Source of the DNA: an uncultured Sphaerochaeta sp.
GTDB lineage: Bacteria; Spirochaetota; Spirochaetia; Sphaerochaetales; Sphaerochaetaceae
Reading direction: 5' to 3'
Assembly (NCBI RefSeq): GCF_963677075.1
Contig: NZ_OY781873.1
Coordinates: 2,319,715-2,383,714 of the forward strand
Length of the DNA: 64,000 nucleotides
Part shown: piece by piece, positions 25,223 through 33,478 of the stretch
Position numbering within the stretch: the stretch's first letter is position 1
How the letters are laid out: each line of letters opens with the position of its first letter
Program-made: the position numbers and the translations under genes
Notes under the pieces: generated by a model
The model's database searches: none
What the model was told of the DNA's origin: nothing
The model's input: the letters and a program-made list of their open reading frames with translations, nothing else

Positions 25223-28142
25223 TCGCCTAGCCCTAAGCACAGCCTACTCCCTTCTCTTCTCCCCTGTTTCGGTTGATGAGCTCTTCGACCGTCTACAGTC
25301 CATGCAGGTAAAACAGGTAGCCATCACAGACCGTGACAACCTCTATGGGTATCCTGTCTATAGGGAAGCTGCAAAAGAGAGGGGAATCTCCCTTATCTGC
25401 GCTTGCCTGCTTACCGAGAAGACGGGAGACCTCTTTGCCTTTGTACAGGACCAAGGGGGTTATGAGCTGCTCTGCAAGCTCATCAGCAAGAGGAATCTTG
25501 ACCCTTCCTTCTCATACCTCTCTACACTCAAGGAAACTTCAGAAGGACTGGTGTTGGCAACCACAAGCAGTGCAATCTTGAGCGAGCTTACCGGTAGAGG
25601 AGCTGACCTCTATGGCGCAATTACCCCGGATTCCCTGCAGATCATAACCACCGCGAAGAGACTTGGGGTTCCCCTTCTCGCCGTTGATGGGGCATTTCTC
25701 CTCGCCGAAAGTCAAAGGGAAGTTCACCAGGTACTTCGAGCCATTGCCCTTCATACAAGTGTGGGCAGCCTTACAGAGGATGAGTACGTCCAAAGAGGTG
25801 GCATCTTGCTTGGACAGAAGGAGTGGGAGCAGTCCTTTGCCCCCTGGCCAGAGGCCATGGAACATGTACAACGAATCAGGCCGTATGACCCATTCTCCTC
25901 TTCCCTTATCTTCCCCACCTATCCAGTCACGGAGAATAGGAGCGCAGAAGAGGAACTGAGATACCGGGTCTTTCAGGGAGCTGAGAACCGCTACGGGGAG
26001 ATCAATGATGCCATCATGGAACGCATCGACTATGAGCTGGGCATCATCAACGAGAAGGGGTTCGCTCCCTATTTCCTGGTGATGCACGATATCGTGCTGA
26101 TGAGCAGCAGGACCTGCGGTAGGGGATCAGGAGCTGCATCCATCGTCTCCTATAGTCTCTTCATCACCAATGTGGATCCCATTGCCCATCATCTATACTT
26201 TGAACGATTTCTTTCCCCTTCCCGCCAGGATCCACCGGACATTGATGTTGACTTTGCTTGGGATGAGCGAGACGGGATTTTTGCTGCAGTCTTTGAACGT
26301 TTTGGCATTGATCATTGTGCGAGGGTGGCCAACCACAACCGGTTCCGCCTGCGTTCGGCCATTCGCGAAACAGCCCGCTGCTATGGGCTGAGTGACGCAC
26401 AGATCACCAAGGCAGAAGAGACATTGTTCAGGAAGGGTGTCGATGCGCTGCTTGACCCCCTGTGGCAGACCATCGTCCGTATAGCCTCAGCCCTTGACCG
26501 GCTTCCCAAAGAGATATCCATGCACTGCGGAGGGTTGGTCATCACACCCAAAGAAGTAACGTGCTATGCCCCGATCCTGCGTTCAGCTGAAGGATATCCC
26601 CTGCTGAGTTGGGAGAAGGATGGAACAGAGCAGGCAGGCTTTGTAAAGATCGACCTTTTGGGCAACCGATCCCTTGCAGTCATTCGTGATACCTTGGGAA
26701 ACCTGCGGGAAGAAGGAGTATCCATCGATGAAGGAACCTGGCAACCTGCAGAAGATGCTGATACGATCGATGCTCTTGCCTGTGGGAACTCGATGGGTGT
26801 CTTCTACATTGAATCCCCTGCAATGAGACAGTTGCAGAAGAAAACAGGACGAGGGGATTTTGCCCATATTGTCATCCACTCCTCCATTATACGGCCTGCA
26901 GCAAACAAGTACATCAATGAGTACGTACAACGCTTGAAAGGCAAACGATGGGAACCTCTCCATCCCAGGCTTGCCTATATCCTCGATGAGACCTATGGAA
27001 TACTTTGTTACCAGGAAGATGTCTCCAAGACAGCCGTTGCCCTGGCAGGCTTCTCCCAGGCTGATGCCGACCAACTTCGCAAGGTCATCGCAAAGAAAGC
27101 AGCAGGAAAACGGTTGCAGGCATTCAGGGACCAGTTTTTTACAGGTTGCCATGCTGGTGGGGTAACCACTGCTGTTGCTGAACAGATCTGGCTGATGATG
27201 CTCTCCTTCGATGGCTACTCCTTTTGCAAGCCCCACTCAGCAAGCTATGCCATGGTCTCCTTTCAAAGTGCATACCTCCGTGTCCATCACCCGGCCCATT
27301 TCATGGCTGCCGTATTGACCAACCAAGGAGGATATTACCGACCACAGGCGTACATCAGTGAGGCAAGAAGGATGGGCCTGGCCATAGCCGGCCCCGATAT
27401 CAATATCAGCAAGATTACGTACTGGGCAGAAGGAAACACCCTCATCATCGGCCTGATGGCCATCGCTGAACTCAGCAGAAAGGCCATGAAGCGAATTATT
27501 GAGGAACGAAAACAAGGAGGAAGGTTCTCCAGCTTGGAAGAGGCTTCCCTCCGGCTCTCCCTGGACAGGGAGGATCTGGTCGCCCTGGTAGCCTCTGGTG
27601 CGTTTGACTCATTGGCACCTGAGAGAAAACGAAGTGAACAGCTCAGGCTCCTGCTTACCACCACACGTGCTAATCAATCCTATGGACAGGCAGATCTGTT
27701 TGCCACGCCTCTCCCCTATTGCAAGAAAGAACAGCTTCCTGTTGCCGTACATCGCTCTTTCAGTGAAGAAGAGCTCCACCGGGAGTTTGCATCCTTGGGC
27801 TTCCTCAGGAATCATCATCCCCTGGTCCTCTACGCACACCTCCTGAGATCAGTTCATCGGATCAAGGCCTCAGAGATTGGCCAGCATGTGGAGCGGTATG
27901 TCACGCTCATCGGCTACCAGATAACCCAGAAGCAGGTATTGACGAAGACGGGGGAAAGCATGAGCTTTGTCTCCTTTGAGGATGAGACAGCACTCTATGA
28001 GACAGTACTATTCCCTGATCTCTACAATCGTCTCTACCCATTGCTGGCAGGTCGTTGGCCGCTACTGGTCTTCGGACTGGTGAAAAATGACGAGGGTGCT
28101 CTCATCATAGAAGTCCAGAACCTGAGAAAACTGGGCTCCTAG
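25197..28142 (+). CDS. dnaE2: Error-prone DNA polymerase III alpha subunit (DnaE2-like)
   Basis: At 981 residues this is shorter than replicative DnaE (about 1160). It is a family C polymerase with the catalytic aspartates in PPDIDVDFAWDER (Asp350 and Asp352) and KIDLLG (Asp486), helix-hairpin-helix and OB regions. A clamp-binding motif QADLF lies at 831-835. The N-terminal PHP domain is degenerate: the usual HxH is replaced by LALSTAYSLL, and the later DH pair reads ITDRDN, so it should have no metal-dependent proofreading or phosphatase activity. It overlaps imuB by 26 bases. ATG 25215 is an alternative start. Coupling to imuB supports translesion synthesis. Confidence 0.92.
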   Translation: MGQHLPMRSRLALSTAYSLLFSPVSVDELFDRLQSMQVKQVAITDRDNLYGYPVYREAAKERGISLICACLLTEKTGDLFAFVQDQGGYELLCKLISKRNLDPSFSYLSTLKETSEGLVLATTSSAILSELTGRGADLYGAITPDSLQIITTAKRLGVPLLAVDGAFLLAESQREVHQVLRAIALHTSVGSLTEDEYVQRGGILLGQKEWEQSFAPWPEAMEHVQRIRPYDPFSSSLIFPTYPVTENRSAEEELRYRVFQGAENRYGEINDAIMERIDYELGIINEKGFAPYFLVMHDIVLMSSRTCGRGSGAASIVSYSLFITNVDPIAHHLYFERFLSPSRQDPPDIDVDFAWDERDGIFAAVFERFGIDHCARVANHNRFRLRSAIRETARCYGLSDAQITKAEETLFRKGVDALLDPLWQTIVRIASALDRLPKEISMHCGGLVITPKEVTCYAPILRSAEGYPLLSWEKDGTEQAGFVKIDLLGNRSLAVIRDTLGNLREEGVSIDEGTWQPAEDADTIDALACGNSMGVFYIESPAMRQLQKKTGRGDFAHIVIHSSIIRPAANKYINEYVQRLKGKRWEPLHPRLAYILDETYGILCYQEDVSKTAVALAGFSQADADQLRKVIAKKAAGKRLQAFRDQFFTGCHAGGVTTAVAEQIWLMMLSFDGYSFCKPHSASYAMVSFQSAYLRVHHPAHFMAAVLTNQGGYYRPQAYISEARRMGLAIAGPDINISKITYWAEGNTLIIGLMAIAELSRKAMKRIIEERKQGGRFSSLEEASLRLSLDREDLVALVASGAFDSLAPERKRSEQLRLLLTTTRANQSYGQADLFATPLPYCKKEQLPVAVHRSFSEEELHREFASLGFLRNHHPLVLYAHLLRSVHRIKASEIGQHVERYVTLIGYQITQKQVLTKTGESMSFVSFEDETALYETVLFPDLYNRLYPLLAGRWPLLVFGLVKNDEGALIIEVQNLRKLGS

Positions 28143-29506
28143 ATGGATGTTTCTTTTTCAATACGTTGGAGATAGGCTTTCATGTTGAATTTTCGATCCA
28201 GCCCCTTGTCATTCATGTAACGGATATTTCCGAATATGGGTCTCTCCACCCATGGACGGTCATGCTTGCCGAAACACCAGGCAACACCGGCATACCCATT
28301 TGGATCACGTCCATCTGCCTGGTAGGTATTATTGAGTTTCAGTGCCCAGGAAAATCCCTGCTTGGGAGTCGGGCTCCACTCCAGGATTTTTTTCCCCCAG
28401 TACATCCTCAGGTAGTTGTGCATTCGACCCAATAGAACCAACTCCTTCTGTGCTGCATTCCAGTAGGGGTCATGGGTCTCTCCCCTTTCCAACTCTTCAT
28501 AGCGGTAGGTAACAGGTCTTGGGTCGGCCTCATGCGCCTCTAGGCTCTTCCTCGCCCAGGATGGAAGCCCCTCGTACTGATCATAGAATGGGTTGAAAGC
28601 AACAAAGTTATAGGCAAGTTCACGCCTGACGATCAACTGCTCCAGGAATGCCGGTACATCACTGATATCCAGATCCTTAACCGCGTGGTAGATGGTAACT
28701 GGGCTGATCTGTCCAAAATGAAGATACGCACTGAGACCACTACTGTGGTTCTGTGCAGGATCATTGCGTTTTGTATCATAGCCTACCAAGGTATGTTCGA
28801 TGAAGTCATCCAGTTTAGTGAGCGCTGCAGTACTGCCCCCCTGTAAAGGCAAAATTGAACTACCCTTCTGCTCAATCCCCAGGGATTCAAGAAGCAATGG
28901 GATGTTTTCAAGATCAGCTGATTCAAAGGGGAAATCAAGGGATTGGCTTTTCACCATGATCTCTGTGATCTGGATCTCCTGTGCAAAGTAGGAGATCATG
29001 GGTTCAATTTTTCTTCTCAGGGTAGCTGCAGAGTATTCTTCCTTATCACTCACCGCCTCAACGGGCACCACTACATTCGCTTCAACCTCATAGACGGTAC
29101 ATGCAAGAAACGAGGAAACCTCCTTTCTCCAAGAACGTTCAATGGTGGTGTATGCCCTGTCGACTATAAGACAGGCAATACTTGATTGAAGCTTTTCCAA
29201 ACCTTCCACTACCCCAAAAGAAGAGACAAGCAAGGGTATGGAACGCTTCTGCAATTCCTTCTCCACCTCCCGAATACCTTCCAGCATGAAGCGGTAGTGA
29301 CGGGCTGAGGCTCCTGCAAAATGTGGAGTGATTCCAAAATAGACAACCAAAGGCTTCTTAAGGGAATTTGCTGTCTCTATTGCAAACGAGAGTGCTTCAT
29401 TCTGATACACCCTCCCGGATGCCTGCATCCAATACACAACATACGGCTTTTCATGCAGTGTTGGCTTGGTATTGAGTTTCCTGATTCGCTGTTCATCAAC
29501 CATCAT
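28139..29506 (-). CDS. phr: Class II CPD photolyase
   Basis: The protein is 455 residues from ATG 29506; an upstream ATG at 29569 would add 21 mostly hydrophobic residues and is less likely. It has the N-terminal photolyase antenna fold (KPYVVYWMQASGRVYQNEAL) and the class II FAD-binding region. The class II signature is YAGVAWCFGKHDRPW followed by ERPIFGNIRYMNDKGLDRKF. It repairs cyclobutane pyrimidine dimers using light and FADH-. It converges on dnaE2, sharing 4 bases at the stops, so a direct-repair gene sits against the translesion operon. Confidence 0.94.
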   Translation of the reverse strand: MMVDEQRIRKLNTKPTLHEKPYVVYWMQASGRVYQNEALSFAIETANSLKKPLVVYFGITPHFAGASARHYRFMLEGIREVEKELQKRSIPLLVSSFGVVEGLEKLQSSIACLIVDRAYTTIERSWRKEVSSFLACTVYEVEANVVVPVEAVSDKEEYSAATLRRKIEPMISYFAQEIQITEIMVKSQSLDFPFESADLENIPLLLESLGIEQKGSSILPLQGGSTAALTKLDDFIEHTLVGYDTKRNDPAQNHSSGLSAYLHFGQISPVTIYHAVKDLDISDVPAFLEQLIVRRELAYNFVAFNPFYDQYEGLPSWARKSLEAHEADPRPVTYRYEELERGETHDPYWNAAQKELVLLGRMHNYLRMYWGKKILEWSPTPKQGFSWALKLNNTYQADGRDPNGYAGVAWCFGKHDRPWVERPIFGNIRYMNDKGLDRKFNMKAYLQRIEKETSI

Positions 29507-29625
29507 GCCCAAGCGTACCACAGCTTTTACCACTAGAGAAAAGAAAAATTTGAAATCTAAAAACAGCATTGCTTATCTGTCTTTTCATTATTTGTGCAAA
29601 AAGAGCCTATGCTAGTTCGACAGAA

Positions 29626-29654
29626 TTGACTGTTTGTGTAGATTTCTTTAGCAT
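29626..29654 (+). promoter_or_regulatory. Promoter of the TPP-enzyme/DsrE operon
   Basis: TTGACT (29626-29631) and TAGCAT (29649-29654) are 17 bases apart. The start codon lies 19 bases downstream of the -10 and has AAAAGGAG before it. Confidence 0.5.
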
Positions 29655-29672
29655 GCCAAAAAGGAGTCCACT

Positions 29673-31400
29673 ATGGCTAAACAACTCAAAACCGGAGCAG
29701 AGATTATTGCTCGAAGCCTTGAGGATCTGGGTGTACAGTATATCTTTGGATATACAGGAGCGGCAATTCTACCGGTCATGGATGAGCTGGCGAAGAGCTC
29801 AATCAAGATTGTCGTGAATGCCAATGAGCAGTGTGCAGCCTTCAGTGCTGCAGGATACTCCAGAAGCAGTGAACAGGTTGGGATTGCTATTGTAACCAGC
29901 GGCCCGGCCATCACCAATGCACTGACAGCAGTGGCTGACAGCTACGCTGACAGCATTCCCTTGGTGGTAATCGCTGGACAGGTACCGGAGCACAAGCTTG
30001 GAACCGACTCATTCCAGCATATTGATGTTGCCTCAGTTTTTGGCCCAACAGCCAAGAAGGTGTATTCAGTTAAGGCCTTGAACAACCTTGAACATGTAAT
30101 CAAGGATGCATACTTTCTGGCACAATCAGGGAAACGCGGACCAGTAGTCATAGACCTTCCCATGAACCTGCAACAGAAAGCAGCCGGGTATGAAGCACTC
30201 CCCCTTGCACAGTTCAGCACCATTTATGATCAGGATGTCCATCTCTCCTCCTCACAATGCAAACAATTTTTCGACCTGCTCAAGCAGGCAGACCATCCAC
30301 TCCTGTATTTGGGTGGAGGGCTTAACAGTGAACGTGGCAGTGAAGCCATCAGACGTTTCAATGCAAGGTTTTCAATCCCATCAGTAAATACCTTGATGGC
30401 AAAAGGGGTGGTGAATGAACGTGAGGATATAAATCTTGGGATGCTCGGTATGTTCGGCACACCTGCCGCCAACAAGATCATCCAGGAGAACGACCTCTTT
30501 CTCGCCATTGGAGTCCGCTGGGATGACCGTGTTGCTGAAAAGGTAGGGTTTGCCATTCAGGCAAAAATTGCGTTCATCGATATTCACGCCGACAAGGTGC
30601 AACAGATTCGAGGAGAAAGGCGACCTGTGTTCTCTTTCATTGGAGATGCTGCAACCATTCTTCATGACCTCTGCGATTGGGCTGATACCCATGACCTCAG
30701 GCTCACCATTGATACGTGGAGAGAGCATGCAGCAGCACTGAAGCGACGTTGGCCGCTCGCATACAATACTGGGGCTGACATCATTCAGATGGCAGAGGTC
30801 TTACGTACCTTGGATACGCTTATCGACGAATCCACCATCATCACCACAGGGGTGGGCAATCATCAGCTGTTCTCTGCTCAGTACATTCGATGCCAAAGGC
30901 CACGTTCTTTTCTCACCTGTGGTGCCTTTGGGACCATGGGAAGTGGAATGCCCCTTGCTGTTGGAGCAGTACACGCCAATGAAGACAAACAGGTAATCGT
31001 AGTGGACGGGGACGGAAGTTTCAGGATGAATATGGGTGAGCTCTTCACGATAGGAACCAACTGCCTTCCCATCAAGATACTCCTCCTGAACAACCACGCT
31101 GATGGGATGGTCTACAATCTTGAGGATGCTGCATATGAAGGTCGTCACTCTGCTACCTGTAGGAATGAAGATGTTAATTTTGCGAAGATGGCAGACCTGT
31201 GCGGTTTCTCCTATAGCAAAAGGATTGAACAGAAAGAAGAGATAGAGCCAGCGCTCAAAGAGTGGATGGAGAGTGCTGGACCATGCTTGCTTGAGGTGAT
31301 TACCGACCGTAAGGAAGTATTGTACCCCGTCGTACGACCTGGTGCTTCCTATGCAGATATGGACCTTGGGCCATTTATACAGGAAAAGGAAATAAAATGA
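29673..31400 (+). CDS. Acetolactate-synthase-like thiamine-diphosphate enzyme
   Basis: This 575-residue protein has the three-domain TPP fold: N-terminal PYR domain (GYTGAAILPVMDELA; catalytic Glu in NANEQCAAFSAAGY), central domain (LYLGGGLNSERGSEAI) and C-terminal PP domain with the TPP/Mg motif GDGSFRMNMGEL and NNHADGMVYNLED. It is closest to IlvB-type large subunits (YEGRHSAT near the end). However, HEQ is NEQ, no small regulatory subunit gene follows, and the partner is a DsrE protein overlapping by 4 bases. It may therefore be a related lyase or decarboxylase rather than branched-chain amino-acid synthesis. The substrate is undetermined. Confidence 0.85.
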   Translation: MAKQLKTGAEIIARSLEDLGVQYIFGYTGAAILPVMDELAKSSIKIVVNANEQCAAFSAAGYSRSSEQVGIAIVTSGPAITNALTAVADSYADSIPLVVIAGQVPEHKLGTDSFQHIDVASVFGPTAKKVYSVKALNNLEHVIKDAYFLAQSGKRGPVVIDLPMNLQQKAAGYEALPLAQFSTIYDQDVHLSSSQCKQFFDLLKQADHPLLYLGGGLNSERGSEAIRRFNARFSIPSVNTLMAKGVVNEREDINLGMLGMFGTPAANKIIQENDLFLAIGVRWDDRVAEKVGFAIQAKIAFIDIHADKVQQIRGERRPVFSFIGDAATILHDLCDWADTHDLRLTIDTWREHAAALKRRWPLAYNTGADIIQMAEVLRTLDTLIDESTIITTGVGNHQLFSAQYIRCQRPRSFLTCGAFGTMGSGMPLAVGAVHANEDKQVIVVDGDGSFRMNMGELFTIGTNCLPIKILLLNNHADGMVYNLEDAAYEGRHSATCRNEDVNFAKMADLCGFSYSKRIEQKEEIEPALKEWMESAGPCLLEVITDRKEVLYPVVRPGASYADMDLGPFIQEKEIK

Positions 31401-31756
31401 GTAGTATACTCATGATTTTCAATCATGCTTCCTATGATGGGAGCGATGTAACGTGGAGTGCCCTTCGTCTTGCTGGACAACTGCAGGTTAATGGCCATAC
31501 AGTTCGAATCTTCCTGATGAATGATTCTGTCGATCTTGCCCGTGATTCAAACAAGAAGCCAATCGAGTATGACCAGGACCTATCGCAGATGCTTCGTGAC
31601 CTGATCGCAAAGGGCGTTCAGGTACGGGTTTGTGGAACTTGTATGGCTCGTTGTGGTACCCATAAGAATGAACCATACTTTGCCGGCGCTGAGAAGTCCA
31701 CCATGGCAGCCCTTGGAGAGTGGACTGCCGACAGCGACAAGGTACTCACGTTCTAA
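31397..31756 (+). CDS. DsrE-family protein
   Basis: This 119-residue protein has the DsrE/YchN fold pattern: SILMIFNHASYDGSDVTWSALRLA, then NGHTVRIFLMNDSV and a conserved cysteine loop VRVCGTCMARCG (about residues 76-87). It ends with a short helix (EKSTMAALGEWTADSD). DsrE proteins carry sulfur as a cysteine persulfide, and the loop keeps three cysteines. The start ATG overlaps the TGA of the TPP enzyme, so they are translated together. A sulfur-transfer or redox role for the enzyme is inferred only from that coupling. Confidence 0.85.
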   Translation: MSSILMIFNHASYDGSDVTWSALRLAGQLQVNGHTVRIFLMNDSVDLARDSNKKPIEYDQDLSQMLRDLIAKGVQVRVCGTCMARCGTHKNEPYFAGAEKSTMAALGEWTADSDKVLTF

Positions 31757-31761
31757 GTGCT

Positions 31762-32753
31762 CTACAGCATTTTCAGATTGAACTTCGGCATAAAGGGGTG
31801 GAACCCTTTATCCCCAAAATATTCGATAGCACCCTCACCTATGGGAATCTCATCATATGATGGTCCAAAGTCGAGGGTGCCGTTGTAATAGGTACTATTG
31901 GTGGAGTCTTCCCAGAAATTGAAGGAGTTGGTTACATCAACAGTAATTAGGAGTGTCTTGGGAACCGAGACGATAAAGCTATTGATTGTTGCATCCAGAC
32001 CACCTGCAGTGTTGCCACTCTCTATGACGATCTCGGGATCTTCATCATCCAATGTATCGTTTGCACCCCAGAAATCCTCATCAGCAAAGAGATCGATGCT
32101 GCTTTGGTAGGGATGCGTTTCCTGATCGAGGAAGAACTTTCTGTTTCCCTCTGAATTCTCCAATTCCCTTCTCATCCATACCCAGTTGGGCGATTCCTCG
32201 GTCCCTGCATTCACTACCATGTCCCGTTTCTGGAATTGTCCATCAACATTGAAATACTGACGGATGGTGTAGCTACCAGGGGAGGGAGAACCACCTGCAT
32301 CATGGGTGGCTGTCACCAGAGCGTGGGCAGCATCTGTCGACCAGGAAGGAACATTGAAAGAACATGGTACATCCATCTCCAGGTAGGTGAAGCTCATCTC
32401 ATAGGCCACATAGGAACCAGTCGGTATTGCTTTCCTTGCAAGGAAAAGTCCATCAGCCCCAACAGAACCGGTAAAATCAAGAGGTTCTGCGCTCTCATCC
32501 TCGATTAAGATGACTTTCAGTCCATCATCACGTTCCAAGGCAAAATAGGTGATAAGCATTTTATACGAGGACGGAGAGATGTTTACCGATTCTCAAGGGT
32601 CCTCGTCCACAGTTCTTTCAACCGTCCCCTCCCCGGCAACCACCGCATTCAGTGTAATTTCCGCTGTTTCACCGGAACCAAGGTTACATCCAAGTGCAAG
32701 AGAAATGAAACTGACAGAATACCAAGGCAAAGAAAACGAACGAGGCTTCTCAT
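31762..32753 (-). pseudogene. Lipoprotein gene broken by a frameshift and an in-frame TGA
   Basis: A GGGAGG ribosome site precedes ATG 32753 and the signal peptide MRSLVRFLCLGILSVSFLL. At about 32703 one base appears to be missing: the next frame continues ALGCNLGSGETAEITLNA, supplying the lipobox LALGC. That frame then meets TGA at 32595-32593 and continues open from ESVNISPSSYK for 265 further residues to the stop. The product would be an outer-surface or periplasmic lipoprotein of about 330 residues. I recognise no family in the body. A remnant protein could start at the Met at 32559, but it would lack export signals. Confidence 0.8.
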
Positions 32754-32904
32754 AAGCACCTCCCACGTCACTACCAGGATACCTTCAGTATAATCTGAAC
32801 TAATAATCTGACAATATCAAAGATATGTATATTCCCGTAAGTAGCAGTAGTTTTTTACCCTAGGAGAAACTCATTCGTGTATATTGAAGCAAGGAGTTTG
32901 TTCG

Positions 32905-33351
32905 ATGCATCTACCGTACCACGGGGCTGGAATCATATTTTGGACAATCAGCGAAACAGGTGAAGTCTCCTTCCTGATGGGAAAACGTTCCATGCCGCCT
33001 CAAAACCATAAGTGGTCTTTTCCTGGGGGAACATGGGAGAGAGCAAGAGATGGGCATGATACCAAAGGAAAGATTTCCTACAAAGAGACAGCAATAAGGG
33101 AGTGCCAGGAGGAAGTGGGACTGGATGTCCCATCCCCAGAAAAACTGTTCCCTCTCTGGTCTCTTGATATGCCAGGTTTTCACTACCGAGTCTATACATA
33201 CCGTCTCCATAAACAGGTAACACCACCCTACATCTCTGAATTCTCTCAGGCGAGATGGATTACCTTCTCAACTGTTCCCTCTCCTACGGTAACCTTCGTA
33301 CGGACACAGATCCTTAGGCTGAAACAGCATGTAAAGCAATCAAAACACTAG
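32905..33351 (+). CDS. Nudix hydrolase with an extended Nudix loop
   Basis: The protein is 148 residues from ATG 32905, chosen because AAGGAG lies eight bases upstream; an in-frame ATG at 32884 lacks this. The Nudix box is recognisable (WSFPGGTWERARDG, then ETAIRECQEEVGLDV), but about ten extra residues (around DGHDTKGKIS) separate the GG part from the REcqEEVG helix. That helix keeps the metal-binding glutamates. The family hydrolyses nucleoside diphosphate derivatives. The substrate is unknown. It stands alone. Confidence 0.85.
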   Translation: MHLPYHGAGIIFWTISETGEVSFLMGKRSMPPQNHKWSFPGGTWERARDGHDTKGKISYKETAIRECQEEVGLDVPSPEKLFPLWSLDMPGFHYRVYTYRLHKQVTPPYISEFSQARWITFSTVPSPTVTFVRTQILRLKQHVKQSKH

Positions 33352-33420
33352 AGAGACATACTTATTCATATATGATTAATGGCATCACTCATTATTACAT
33401 AAAGATAGTTACATCAAAGA

Positions 33421-33456
33421 AAAGGATCATCGGTTTTTTAGACCAATGACCCCTTT
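33421..33456. terminator. Bidirectional terminator between Nudix gene and peptide ABC operon
   Basis: Stem AAAGG..TCAT..GGT pairs with ACC.ATGA.CCCTTT around a TTTTTAG loop. On the minus strand it is followed by TTTTCTTT, and on the plus strand, a little further on, by eight T. It ends both convergent transcripts. Confidence 0.7.
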
Positions 33457-33478
33457 CTCGACTATTTTTTTTCTATAC

